In this document: piece by piece, positions 26,601-38,568 of the stretch
Layout of the letters: each line of letters opens with the position of its first letter
Position numbering within the stretch: position 1 is the stretch's first letter
DNA from: Monocercomonoides exilis
Lineage: Eukaryota > Preaxostyla > Oxymonadida > Polymastigidae
Assembly: GCA_001643675.2 (NCBI GenBank)
Contig: LSRY02000014.1
Coordinates: 808,501-872,500 of the forward strand
Direction of reading: 5' to 3'
Length of the DNA: 64,000 bases
The notes under the pieces: generated by a model
What the model saw: the letters and a program-made list of their open reading frames with translations, nothing else
Database searches by the model: none
What the model was told of the DNA's origin: nothing
Made by a program: the position numbers and the translations under genes

Positions 26601-29600
26601 GAAGCAGATTGAGTGCGAGAGGGAGGCTGAGAAGAAGGAGGATGTGGTGGCTGAGGTGGATGAGGTGGCTGATTGGATGAAAGAGAAGAAGAAGAAGGAG
26701 GAGGAGGAGCATTTGATGGAGATAAAGCAGATGCAGATGAAGAAGGTGAAAGAGATGGCATTCCCATTGGAGAATGAGAGAGAGGAAGAGGAGGCGGAGG
26801 TGGTGGTGGAGGAGGATGTGTTGGTCGAATTGGAAGAGAACCAGTTTGTGTTCGTGTGTTTACGTCACTTTGCATCGTCTGAGGCATATTTTGTTGTTCT
26901 GCTCTGAATGATGATGATGATGATGAAGCAGTGGCCATTGACGACGATGATGATGTTGTTATTGAAGGTGAAATGCCGCTTTTCTGTTGTGTGTTGAGTG
27001 ATGGCTGAAAAGGTGAAGAAGCAGGAAGAGAAGGAGTAATACTTGCAGCTGGGGAAGGAGAATAGGAAGAGGAAGATGGAGAATTGCCCATAATTTTGGA
27101 AGACAGCGATGAAATGAAAGAAGACGCCGACTCAGAAAAAGTAGGGGCAGCTGCCGAGTCAACAACCGACTGCATCATTTCGATGTTCTTTGCGCTTCTT
27201 CTCTGCTTCCTCTCTTCTTTGATTCTCTCTTGTTCTCTTATTCTCTCCTTCTCTTGCTCATCTTCAGGCGGCTCAGCAATAAATGCGATGGGCGCAGAAT
27301 GAGTTGAGAAGGAGTGGAGAAGGCAGCCCAGGCGGAGGGAGAAGAGATGGAGAAGATTGGTTGGTTGAACTGAAGAAGAAGAAGAGGAAGAGGAGGAGGA
27401 GGAAGAAGAGGGGAAAGAAGAAGAAGAAGATGATGATGATAATGATGAAGTAGATGAAGTTGCAGTGCCTACCAACAGAAGATGAGGAAAGCAGCGAGGG
27501 ATGTGGATGAGTGTGACACGCTCTTTTTGTGCAGTTGAAAGAGTAATGTGAGAGGGAAATCTGTTGATCTCATCATTTTGTCCAATTTCATCTTTTTCGC
27601 TTTGTTTGCTTGAGGAAACAATTTCTTGTTTTATTTCATCTTTCTTCTCTTTCAACGTGTTGTGATCATCTTTTAACTGTTTGTTATTCCGTTCCTCTTT
27701 TTCTTTTTTAGCAGAACGCTGTTTATATGCACAAGAACGAGAAGAAGTGAAGTGAGTCTGCAGCTGTGTGTGAGTGGATGCACATGAAGTGTGGAGAAAT
27801 GCAAAGTCCAAAGGAAAACTTGAAGAATTGCGAAATGTAGTGAATTTAGCAGAAGAGCTTGCTGAATGAGAAGAAGCAGAGGAAGATGTTTTGCAGTTTG
27901 CTAAGAGCAGGCCGAAGGGAGTGTTGAGGACATTTGAGAGAGGAGAGGAGAAGTATACAGACCTCTGAAGAGGAGAAAGAGAGAGAGGAGAAAGAGAAGA
28001 GAGGGAAGAAGAAGAGGAGGAGGAAGAGAGGGAAGAGAGAAAGAGGGAAGAAGGTGCTTCTTTCAGCAGAGACGGGACAAGTGACAAGAGAAGACGAGAA
28101 AGAGAAGAATGCGATAGAGTCTGGAACAAATCAAGTGGTGTTATCATTGAATGACCCTTGTGAGTTTTTGCTTGGCTGTCTTTTGAACATTCTTTGATGG
28201 AATCTTTCTGATCGCATTCAGCTTTGTCTTTCATGTCATCTTCATGTTGAAGTTGACTGAAGTTTTCATTGTTGTTGTTGTTATGATTAATATAATGATG
28301 ATGATGAGTATGAGTCTGATAATTATGCCCTTGAAGCTTTGAAGCAGCAGCAGCTTTCATATTTCTCCGCTTCATCTGCTCTTTCAGTGCTGTCTTGAAG
28401 TAAAGTGTGAATGAATCCACATTCTTCAGAGTGGGTATCATCGAAAGCAGCCGAATGAGCAGCTTTGACCGTTTTTTGAGTCGTAAAAGTGTTCTTTGCA
28501 ATTTTTCAGATGAAGAATTTTCATCTTTCTTTGCTTTGTTTTCAATATTTTCAGTTAATTTTTCTTCTTTTTCTTCGTTTTCTTGTTCAATCATGTTGAT
28601 TGTGCGTGCAATCTGCTCCATCTCCTCTGCAATTGCCTCAAAAAGAGCACCATAAAGGACAGAACTGAATGGAATGGGCGAACACGACGAAGAAGACGTG
28701 AGGATGCGCCGGGTGTGCTGAAAGGGAATAAGTTCAGAATCAAACATGGCAGGCGAAGATGAGAGAGAAACAAGCGGAGAAGAAGAAGGAGAAGAAGGAG
28801 AAGAAGGAGAAGAAGAAGAAGATGATGACGACGATGATGATGACGATGGATAATTGTTCAATGTTCCGTTTTGCTTTTTCAATAATTGATTCGTTTCTGT
28901 TTCTCTTCTGTGAAACAGCGGGAAAGGAGAAATCTGTATTTGTCCATCATCAGTTGCACGATGAAGCAGAAGATGAGGAAGAAGCGGATTTTGAGCAAGA
29001 ACAGTTGTTGTTACAGCTGGTGAGTGCTGAAGCTGTTGAGACTGTTGAGGTAACTTTGTTTGCTTCTCTGTTTGTCCAAATCTTTTTGGGGTTGCATTCA
29101 AATCGAATGCGCGTGCGAAGAGAGCCAAAGGAAGAGGCACGACAATCAGTGAGTCGTTGACAAGGGGAGAATTCGACAGGAAAGACGAGTGTGGCACAAA
29201 TGGAGGGACAAAACGAGAGGTACACAGAATTCGATGTTTTGAGGCGATGCTTTTGAAAGAGAGGGAAGAAGACTTGCGATGAACGGGGTTTGGCTGAGTC
29301 TCATTTTGGTGCTGATGCAAAGGCTGAGGAATATCCAGACTGATGTCTTCATTTGACTCTTTGGCATACTCATCTGGTTTATTTTGGCATTCTCTTTCAA
29401 TTTTTCTCTTCTTCATCACTGCTTCTTCTCCTCTTCCTTCTTCATATTGACATTCATATCCATCATATTCATTCCATCTGCTGCTGCTGTTGCTGTTATT
29501 GTTGTGTGTCTCCACAATCTGTGCCTGGAAGATTGTGCCATCACATCCACCACACACAACATGCCCTGTCTCGCTGATGTGGATGGATGATGCATGCAGA

Positions 29601-31942
29601 AGCTCATAACGCTGCTCAGGTGAAAGAAACACAGGTGGAGCAATAGACGACGAAATAGAACTTGGTTGAAGTTGGGATGAAGCGCTTGCAAAGGGAATGG
29701 ATTGTGTTTTGTTCTGACTGGGTGAATACGAATTGAGAGTGCGCGGAGAGAAGAAGAAGACAGTCACCAGATGAAGAGATATCAGATGGGGATGAGAAAG
29801 CGGAGTTGGCTGCATATCTTCATCAGTATCGTCATCAGCATCTTCTGAGCTTTCAATCTCTTCTGCTTCTTCTGTGTCTTCTGAACCATCTTTTGCATGT
29901 CCTCTATGAGAGTGCTGTTTGGCTCTTGTCTTTCTCTGCTCGTTGTCGTCGTAGTCGCTCAGACACTCAAACAGAACTGATTCGCTGCTGCTGTCTAAAG
30001 TAGATTCAGATCTGCTTGTTTCACGAAAAGCATTTTGTGAATGATGTGTTTCTTTGTCATTTTCAAATGTCCTTTCAGAGTTTTCTTTCTTTTTCTCTTT
30101 CTCTTTCTTTTTCTTCTTCGAGTTGCATGATTTGGCCTTTGAGGAAGGCTTTTCCATGATGATGTCAAACACAAAGAAAATAGGATGTGCTGTGTAGAGA
30201 ACAAGTGTGTTCGAACCGCAAAATGCTCCGCCTTTCCAAAATGTCGATGGATTCGGAGAAGATGAAGAAGAAGAAGAAGATGATGATGATGATGAATATT
30301 CAGATGAGCGTGCAAAATTTGGGAGAACAGAAGGAAATTTGGAGTCTTCGGGAAAAGGAAAGAGAGAAACAGCTGCTTCAGATGTGTTCTTTTTATTATG
30401 TGATAAACTTTGTAAATTTTGTGTCATTGATTTATTTAGCTCACTTTTTATTTTCTCTTTTCTGCTGTTGTTTTCATTCTCCTCGCTTCTTTCTCCCATT
30501 CGAACACTCTCTTCCTTTACGGACAACGAATTAACAGCTGTCTGCTCAGCTAGAGCGATTTCGAGTGCTTTTTGCATCGAATCAGGAGTGAGTGCAGAGA
30601 CTGAGACACACGGCAGCAGCTGAGAGGCAAGAAAGAGCACAGCCACAGTTGGAGTGACAAGAAGAAGGAAGGACACACATTGAGATGAAGAAGAGTTGGA
30701 TTTGACATTACTCAGAGAAATCGGGTGTGAAGATATGATACTCCCATCGATGCTAACCATCTTGCGATACAACGGACCCTCAGAGCGTGGCTTCAGTTTG
30801 TTCGAAGGCCGCTCAGCTGAAAGCTGCAATGTTGGTGTGGTTTGTGAAGATGACTTCAATTTTGATGCAATTTGTATCAGATGAGGATATCGCAGCAAAG
30901 TGGAGTCGTCGTTGCCTCTCTTTCTGTCGCGATGTGGAGATCTTAGTACAGCCTGCTTTTTCTCATTTCTGCGCATCTGCATTATCTGGTGGAGCACTGC
31001 TCGGAGGCCTTTCTGTCTGATCTCGTCTTCAGTCATTAGAAGTCTCGCATAGTCGAGTCGAATAATCAACGGATGCGGTCTGCATGAAAAATGTCTGAGA
31101 TGTTTAAAGTTATGACCAAAATGAGAATCGTTTGAATTTCTTTCCTTTTCTCTTTGTCGTTTTTTGTCTTCAGCTCGTTTCTCGTCAACAACAATTGAAA
31201 TACTGTCGAGGCACGTTTGGATTCCCATGAGCTTCTGAACGCATTCTCCTTGCGAATTCATAATTGATGCAAACGGGAATAGCAACATCTGCGAGTCAAG
31301 GGAGTAAGATATTAATACTTAAAAGCAAAAACAAAATTCAAAAAAAAATGTATGCTGGTTAATAAGACTTACCATTAACTTCATTCTTTGTTGAAAGGCA
31401 CACGCTGCGGACCCATTTCTCATGACCAACGCACAAGCACACGACTTTAAGGAAAAATGGATCAATTATATATATTTCGTTGAAATGTCCTGTTACAGCA
31501 GCGAGACCCAACGTAAGATTAATAATTGATGTCGGTTTGCCAACAGGAAACGGAAAGGATCCAAATAAAGATCCGTTTGAAAGATCCCAAACATTTATAT
31601 CATGATTGTCATGAACTGTGAAAAGAAATAAATTACGTACATCCAAAATAGACAAAAGTTTGTTCAAAAAAAGAATGTTGAAATAATACCTGAGATTGCC
31701 AACTGCTTTTGGTGCGTATGTGTTATACAGATTGATAAAACTGGAGAGCAAGAAGAAGGAATCATGACGAATTGTGCATTGAGCGTTTGATCAGTGCGAT
31801 TAAATGGATTTGGCCCCCATTTGCAAAGCATGCCAGTAGTTGTCCCAGTAACAATTTCTCTTTCGTCTGGTGTTGCACATAAAACAGTGATGTCATGTTG
31901 AGGGACGGCTGTCCATAAAACAAATGGGAAGCGCAGAGACAT
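14657..31942 (-). CDS. WDR7: giant WDR7 / Rabconnectin-3 beta homologue
   Basis: Minus-strand exons are 31690-31942, 31380-31615 and one 16.6-kb exon, 14657-31288, giving about 5,706 aa (human WDR7 about 1,490). The N-terminus matches WDR7: FVLWTAVPQHDITVL, IVTGTTTGMLCKWG, INVWDLSNGSLFG and IYIIDPFFLKVVCL. Scattered WD40 strands follow, e.g. FWKGGAFCGSNTLVLYTA, HVVCGGCDGTIFQA and LRLGCLLHSFSTHSAPIAF. Further on come the SLLPWGL and LGLSLVMGNMTPQSITLALP blocks (about residue 4650) and a C-terminal WD unit, AIRFDNKGRTVAVFGEGEGELSVWRV. Between them lie thousands of low-complexity residues (Ser runs, Pro runs, Glu/Lys). WDR7 works with Rabconnectin-3 alpha in RAVE-like assembly of the V-ATPase on endomembranes. 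The second intron's donor (GTTAAT) is atypical, chosen because only phase 0 keeps frame. Confidence 0.86.
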
Positions 31943-34320
31943 AGAAAATTATGAAGATGATGTTTAAGATTATTATTGTGGTTAGATCTTATTGCTTTCT
32001 AAATATTTATTTTTCGATTTTCAAATTGAATATTTGTTCCTCCAAAGGAAAAACGCAATATTGAATAAGTCTGTTCTACCAATTTTTGTATATAAATTAT
32101 TTATTATTTCATTAAAATTAACACGCAACTTGTATGAAAAAAATATACTTTCTACACAATTCAAAACCTATCATTCATTGAATAAGAGAAAAATATTCTC
32201 GTGGTCGTAATGGAAAAAAATACTGTTTATGCTTACAAAATATAAATCTCCCACGAACAGCAAACAATTTACGTTTGATATCTCAGAATGAACAAAAAGT
32301 GAAATGAAAATTCAAATTAGATATTCAAAAACGAACAGAAAAGAAATCAAAAATTACAATTTACGAGTGATCCCTCACTAAACAGTCGCCATAACAGTCC
32401 ATGAAATTACAGAATCTGCTCAAAAAGATTAAATTATAAACACAAGTACAAATATTATTGAGTCAAAATCAATGAATTAAAAAAAATAAACATATACGTT
32501 CAAAAGCAAAAACAAAACTATAATTGGTTAAAAAATAAATTATTGTGACGCTCAAATGAAATACAAATACAAAATTTAGTATTGCAATTCAAGTTAAAGA
32601 GATTTTGTGTGCTAATAATAAAATAATAAACGGTTATAATTAACGCACATTAACACTAAAATATGAATAAAATAATAAAAGCTAAGTAAAAAAGGTGGTA
32701 ATTGCAAATCAAAAAAAATTAATATAAAATAAATAATATATACATTCTCTATAATGGTGAAATCATCGAGCACAAAAACCAAAAACATGTTTCCATTTCA
32801 CAGAAAATTTGCTACAAGATATAAAGAAAATTCAATGAAGCATTGAATAGCAAAGGAAAAACCTTCATCAAGGTATTAAACATAAGAATTGGGGAGATCA
32901 AAAAAGATAAGCAAAAACAAAAATAAATAATAAATGAACAGTATATTTTTTATTAAAATAAAAAAAAAAGCGGAAAGAAACAATGCGACAATAATAACTC
33001 TACAGATGTTGCATGTTAAAAACAGATACAGAAAAATTAACTCTTTATTCAGCAATAAACAGAACTGTCCTTCAGAGCATGCATCCTTTACAAGAATCTA
33101 TGTCAATACAGCTTTTGCCAAAACCAAGAAATAACAGAAAATTCTCAGAAATGGGAAGAATACGAAGTTACAACGAAAGGAAAAAAAATAAAAAAAGAAA
33201 GAAAGAAAGAAAACTTTACAAAATAAACAAATGCAGAAAGCATAGCAGAACAAAGTAGCAAATTATGACGACCAATCAATTCCCGCTGGTCTTTCAATAA
33301 TCAGTCAACAACATCAAACGATGAATGAGATTTGAAGATGAGAATAGGAGGGGGAAAAAATCAAAAACTCTATCTAAAATGAAAAGAGGTGAAGTGAAAA
33401 AATAAAAAAAAAAGGATCTTAAAAACAAAAAAAGATTTTCTCATCAAAAAAACTTCTTTTGAAATTAGAAGCCAACATAAAGTATCAAAAGAATAGCAAA
33501 GAGAAATAAAAGGAAGAAAAGCAAGTTACAATATAAAGAAAGAAATCATCAAGTTTAAATGGTTGTTCAAAAAAAGTATCGCTAAAAGTCACGTTAAAGA
33601 AAGTGACAGAAAAGAAACGATAGAACATGAGTCACGTAAATAAGAAGAAAAATATGAAAATTTTAGAAATTTGAGAATAACAAGAAAAAGAATACAAAAA
33701 TAATAAAGAAAATGCAGAACCAGAAAAACTTGAAACGCAAGCATCGATCTCATAAATGAAGATTGAACTCGCCTATGAAGTGGAACTCAACAGAACTGCG
33801 GATAACTGCAATTGAGTTTTCAAAAATAAAACTTTAAAAAAAAGAGAGATAGAAATAAAAATAAATAAGAAAAAGAAAGAAAGAAAGAAAGAAAGATGAA
33901 CTCAAAGGCACCAGAAAGGACACCACACTCCTCCAGGCATCTGACTGCTAGCAAATAACAACAAATCACCTCAAAAGAAGTTGCCATTGAACATGACAAT
34001 TGCAACCATGTTCTATCCTATTTTCCTGCCATGAATATATATCTGTACACTTAACAGTAAAAAAAAAACGATGCCAAATTACTAAAAATCCAATGCCGAA
34101 GGTTTGCGGCAACGATGTTGCTGATGATTATTGCTTCTTGCAACAATTGTTCCAAATCCATTAATTGGCTGAATCTGAAACAGCTAAAATAAGAAAGCAG
34201 ATAGCACAAAACAGAAGACGAAAAGAAGTTTGATAAAGTCAGCTTCAACTTTATACAGTTGCTATTACATTTCCATTTAACATTCAAGACTCCAGCATCA
34301 GAAGCTGATTTTCAACCAAA
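31943..34320. other. 2.4-kb AT-rich intergenic region
   Basis: This is the spacer between the WDR7 start and the 3' end of the cyclin gene. A-rich on the plus strand, it carries only short Lys/Asn/Ile-rich frames and an AAAG tetranucleotide run at about 33871-33896. I recognise no gene, RNA gene or inverted repeat. Confidence 0.55.
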
Positions 34321-35400
34321 TTATGCAGATTGTGGTGTTAGAGTAAGAGTTGTGTGCATTTCTCGTGTCAAATATGAAACAGAAGCAGATTCGTCGTTGT
34401 AGTAAGCTGGGGCCTCCGTTGAGGAAACCGCAGATATTTGAGAAGCTGCCGTCGTGCTGGAGGTGCTTGCAGAAGGCGATGAATTTGTTGAATACAAGTA
34501 ATATGATGCTGTTGAGGCTGATGATGCCGATAAAACTGATGAGGGAGTTGAAGAATTTGACGAATTGATTAACGTTGAAGTTGGAGTTGACAACTGGTTT
34601 GGAGTTGCTATGGCTGATGCATAACAAGGTGAAATAGATGGAGAAACAAGTTGAGGAGGAAGTTGCGAAGGAATTTGAATAATCACAGGAACTGATTGTT
34701 GCGTTAAAGTCGGATAATTGGAAGGTGTTTGAGCTCCTTTGGCAACGCTATATTGGCCATAAATCGCTGCAAGGATGTTTATTTCCTCTGCACAGAAATA
34801 GTCCATCAATTTTGACCACTCCTCATGGCTCATTGATACTGAAAAATTTAATCTTTCCAACATAACTGTTTCGGACTGGTTAACAACGTCTACTGGTATT
34901 CCGATTGATTGCGCCCACCATGAATTTTTAAAGGTAGCATCTCTATTAAGCTTCAATGCGAGCATCAATCCACAAAGAAGCAAAGTTCCAAGGTTGCATT
35001 CGCTCACAATTCTCCTTTCATCATCTTTTGGAAGTGGCTGTTCGAATTGAATGAGTTGATCGATGAGAAAAACAACGTGTAATGCTTCAGTTGTAATTAG
35101 TTGAGCTGTTCCACGGAAAAATTGAATAAAATGACTTATCTTTTGATACAAGCTTAAAAATCGTTCTTGCGAAATGTGCGTAGTGTGAGCAGCAGAATAC
35201 ATCGAACCATTGAATTGTTGAGACCTCACATAAAACAGATCAGGAAGGATCGAACCAATTCTAAAACAAAGATATGTCGAAAGTCGATCAATTAATTTAT
35301 CAGATACTGCACCATGGGAAATATAGTTTTTTGCTGTTTGAACATTGTCTGGTTGTATTTGAAATTCTAGCTTGTTTGGAAATATTTGTTCAGCAAGCAT
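34321..35400 (-). CDS. PHO80-like (P/U-type) cyclin
   Basis: This 359-aa protein contains one cyclin box of the PHO80 family at about residues 55-210: a short region with SQERFLSLYQKISHFIQ, a helix LITTEALHVVFLIDQLI, the core LLLCGLMLALKLNRDATFKNSWWAQSIGIP and VNQSETVMLERLNFSVSMSHEEWSKLMDYF. That core corresponds to the family's ALMLASK...N..WA motif, and the last segment to LE..fL..L.f...v....y. The C-terminal ~140 residues are Ser/Thr/Ala-rich and disordered. Such cyclins activate a CDK in nutrient (phosphate) or cell-cycle control; no CDK lies nearby. Start: the frame stays open four codons above Met 35400, up to a possible CAG acceptor, so an upstream exon cannot be excluded. Confidence 0.86.
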   Translation of the reverse strand: MLAEQIFPNKLEFQIQPDNVQTAKNYISHGAVSDKLIDRLSTYLCFRIGSILPDLFYVRSQQFNGSMYSAAHTTHISQERFLSLYQKISHFIQFFRGTAQLITTEALHVVFLIDQLIQFEQPLPKDDERRIVSECNLGTLLLCGLMLALKLNRDATFKNSWWAQSIGIPVDVVNQSETVMLERLNFSVSMSHEEWSKLMDYFCAEEINILAAIYGQYSVAKGAQTPSNYPTLTQQSVPVIIQIPSQLPPQLVSPSISPCYASAIATPNQLSTPTSTLINSSNSSTPSSVLSASSASTASYYLYSTNSSPSASTSSTTAASQISAVSSTEAPAYYNDESASVSYLTREMHTTLTLTPQSA

Positions 35401-35830
35401 TCCTAAATTTCCTGAAAAGAATTATCAAATATTCCACCGAAGATAAAGCAACATATCATAACAGAATTAAATAATCATATGAATAAAACAAAAAGAATGC
35501 ACGATAAAAATAATATATCCGGCAAATTACGTTCAAAAATAAGCATCAAACAAACTGATCAACAGACGTTGACTAATTTTTTTATTTAAATGGTAATTAT
35601 GATCTTTCTCCTAAAGGTCGTATTATGGTTGTTGAAATTTAGTTTTGTTTCGGATTATCTATTTCAAGAATCCGAAATAACAGTAACATAACTTAATCTA
35701 AAGGGATTATTATCCTGAGCTCTGAGTGATAATAAATTACCTAGAAAAGCGATTTCAAAATAACAAAATATAAAATGGAGGGAAGATCAAATTAAAAAAC
35801 CTTGCTTTTTATTTTCATTTACAAATAAAC
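35401..35830. promoter_or_regulatory. intergenic between divergent cyclin and NOC2
   Basis: This 430-bp AT-rich region separates divergent starts and so must carry both promoters. A TCATTT lies 13 bp upstream of the NOC2 ATG. No other element is evident. Confidence 0.4.
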
Positions 35831-38331
35831 ATGGAAAGCATACAGACAGGAACAAGCGCTGATATTTTGCTTTCCAATTTATCCAGCTTTAAAAATGTTC
35901 TAATTTCAAAATATACGAAAGGTAGTAGCATAAGCAAACAAGCAAAACAAACTTCAAGTTCAAAAGATTTTGATAAGATCTTGAATTACTTTTTTGAAGA
36001 TTTTATCGGTGCAATGAACAAAACATTTCGCCTACCAGAGAAACGGTTTGAACTTGTTATATATTCTGATAAAGTTTTTACTCAATTTTCTTTGTGTTAT
36101 TCTTTGGAAATTAGCTTTGTTTCGGAAAATCAACTACCAAAACACAGTCAAAAATGGAATGCTTATTCAATTTGTGTAAACAGATATATTATTTACTCAT
36201 CATGCCTTCTGAATAGTCAATCAAATGATAATGAAATCACTTCACGCGTTTTGGAAAAACTTTTAAATTTTATTCCATTTATTGTATCGACTGTATCAAA
36301 ATTACAAATAAAGTTGATACAATCAGCTGTATCTCTGTTATTTTCAGAAAATTATGAAACGAAAACCAACGCAGAAAAACTATTGGAAAGAATGTGTGCA
36401 ATGAGCCAACAGACCCATGATCTTGTTCTTCGAATTTCTTTTCCATCAATAATGGAAAAATTTGAAGACTGTATTATTGACGATTTTCTCCAAAGTTGTC
36501 TCGTTCGCCTTTTTTCTGTTAACAATATTGTGTCTTCTCGTTGTTTGCTCGTATTTCTGCGAGATGCATCGAAGATACTTAAATGTGCAACAGCATCAGA
36601 AGAAAGTTCAGTGTGTATTTTTGTCAATTGTTTGTTTTGCAAACTATTTTTGATCTTTGATCGATTATTTTCAAGGATGCAATTGAAGAGATTTCCTCAT
36701 GGAAACATTTAAATACGCTAAAGCTGATTGGACTTCTTCTTAACATTTGCTCGCCACAAACAAAATCAATAACTGCGCAACAGCACGCTTCTTTACCTTC
36801 TCAAAAATCACCTTCTTCTTCTGTTGATATATCTTCTCAATTACTGAGACAGTTATTCTTCGATATATGCTTGCGGACTGCCTCACTCTGCGGAGGATTT
36901 AATATGAGTGCATTACGACTGAAATATGTCTTGATCGCACTAGAAACTGCTGACGGAACAATTGGCTCAGGCATCTTGGAAAGCGATTTCATGAAGAAAG
37001 AGGGTGGCGAAGATGAGAAGGACGCATGCATCACCAAGCACTGGCAGTCATTCAAATTGAAGCAAGCGGATGACGGAGAGAAGCCTCCAAATCAGGAAAT
37101 CGACTTGCTTTTGCCTGCTGTGCAGATCATAACAGAGATTTTCGCTGCTCCGGAGCTCCATGTTCCGCCTCTCACTTCTCAAAAGGAGCAGATTGATCAT
37201 TCGCTTTATTCTCACTCTGCCCGAGCACAGCTGCTGAAATTTAATCGCGACCAGTCGCTTTCCCAGATCCTCCATGCAGGCAAGGCTCTGACGCGCAACA
37301 GAGAGTTCCAGCGGGCTGTTGTGAATGAAGCTGTGCTGTGTCTCTCTTATCTGCTGATTTTCAATGCTTCTTCTGTCGCATTCCCTGAGTTGGCACAGAC
37401 AGTCCTTGCGTCAATAACAAGATGCACAAAAGACATTGCGCTGACAGAGTTCAGGAAAGAAATAGGCAAAATGACCAGAGCTATCATTGCAAATGCAGAG
37501 GACATCTATCGTCTGCGGAGTGAATCAGGCATTGTCCCAGCTGAAATTGAGAGTTTGCTTTGTTTCTTATTGAATATGATTTTATAATTTTATTTAAACA
37601 ATTAAAAATGAATGTTTTGGTATTTGATAATATTATTCGAATTCTTCTTTTTTTGTTTAGAAGAGGAAATAATAAACCATTCGATTATTTCTCCGATACG
37701 AGCATCCGGAAGGAAACTACCCATTCTACGATTCTGGGAAGAGAAGAAGAAAGAGATGCTTCAGCTACAGTCAAAAGAGAAGCAACAAAAGATTTCTACA
37801 CCTCATGCATCAGATGTACAAGCAGGTGCTGCGAAGAAGGAAGGGAAAAAAGCCAAAAAGGCGACAGAACAGAAAATCATAAGCGAAAAAGTTGTAAAAG
37901 AGAAGCAGACGAAAGATGGACAAAATACTACTGATGATAAAGTTAGCGAGAAAAAATCAAAGGATGGTATGATTGATGAATTTGATATTGCTCCAAAACG
38001 CAGAAAGTTGAAAAAGGAAGAAGGGAAAATAGAAAATGATAAGAAAGAAGTTGAGAATGAAGATGGAGGATCTGTTGATGAAGAAGATGATGAAGATGAA
38101 GAGATTGAAAAGTTGCCTTTTTCGTTTGAAGACGACGAAGAAATAGGAAATGATGATGAATACATCAAACTGGAAACAACTGATGTTGAATCAAAACAAG
38201 CATCTGATGGAAGAAAGGGTCAACAGAAAAAGGATGACAAAAAGAGCAGTAAACAAGCAGGCATATCAGAACAAAGCATCTCTTCGCAACGAAAGAAATC
38301 AAAGAAAAATAAAAAGAGGGAGAAAAAATAA
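35831..38331 (+). CDS. NOC2: NOC2, nucleolar complex protein 2 (60S assembly factor)
   Basis: Exons are 35831-36610, 36676-37552 and 37661-38331, giving 775 aa. The helical-repeat body shows family landmarks: KWNAYSICVNRYIIYSSCLL, VLEKLLNFIPFIVS, DDFLQSCLVRLFSVN (compare the family's mqnclveLys.d), SSWKHLNTLKLIGLLLNIC, and NREFQRAVVNEAVLCLSYLL followed by SVAFPEL, the NOC2 signature around the FPEL motif. After it come EFRKEIGKMTRAIIANAEDIYRLR and a GRKLPILRFWEEKKKEM end block. The remaining ~200 residues are Lys/Glu-rich and nucleolar-like. NOC2 binds NOC1 or NOC3 and escorts pre-60S particles from nucleolus to nucleoplasm. The third-exon junction is ambiguous: donor GTTTGC at 37553 with acceptor at 37660 keeps frame, while the GTTTCT donor nine bases later would give a stop at that acceptor. 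Confidence 0.82.
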
Positions 38332-38568
38332 AGTTTTTCATGTGTTGTATTAACTTCCTTTCAAAGCAAAAAAAAATTACACTTTGATTCTTTTTCCATT
38401 TCACCTTCCTCCATTTCACATAAAAACAAAAGCAAATTCAATTTTTTGTGAGCTTTTATTTTACTCAACTGGTTTTAAAGGAACAAAAAATTTAAGATTG
38501 TAATACAACAAAATGTGAAATGAATTAAAGAAATGGTGATAAAAAAATTACTAATTATAACAATTGTT

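Noticed and set aside
14667-31020. Many open frames of 60-218 codons on the plus strand opposite WDR7
   Set aside because: They mirror the Ser/Glu codon runs of the real gene, have no family features and vanish where the sense strand is not low complexity.
37562-37660. NOC2 intron starting GTTTCT at 37562
   Set aside because: Joined to the acceptor at 37660 it creates an immediate stop; the GTTTGC donor nine bases upstream keeps frame.
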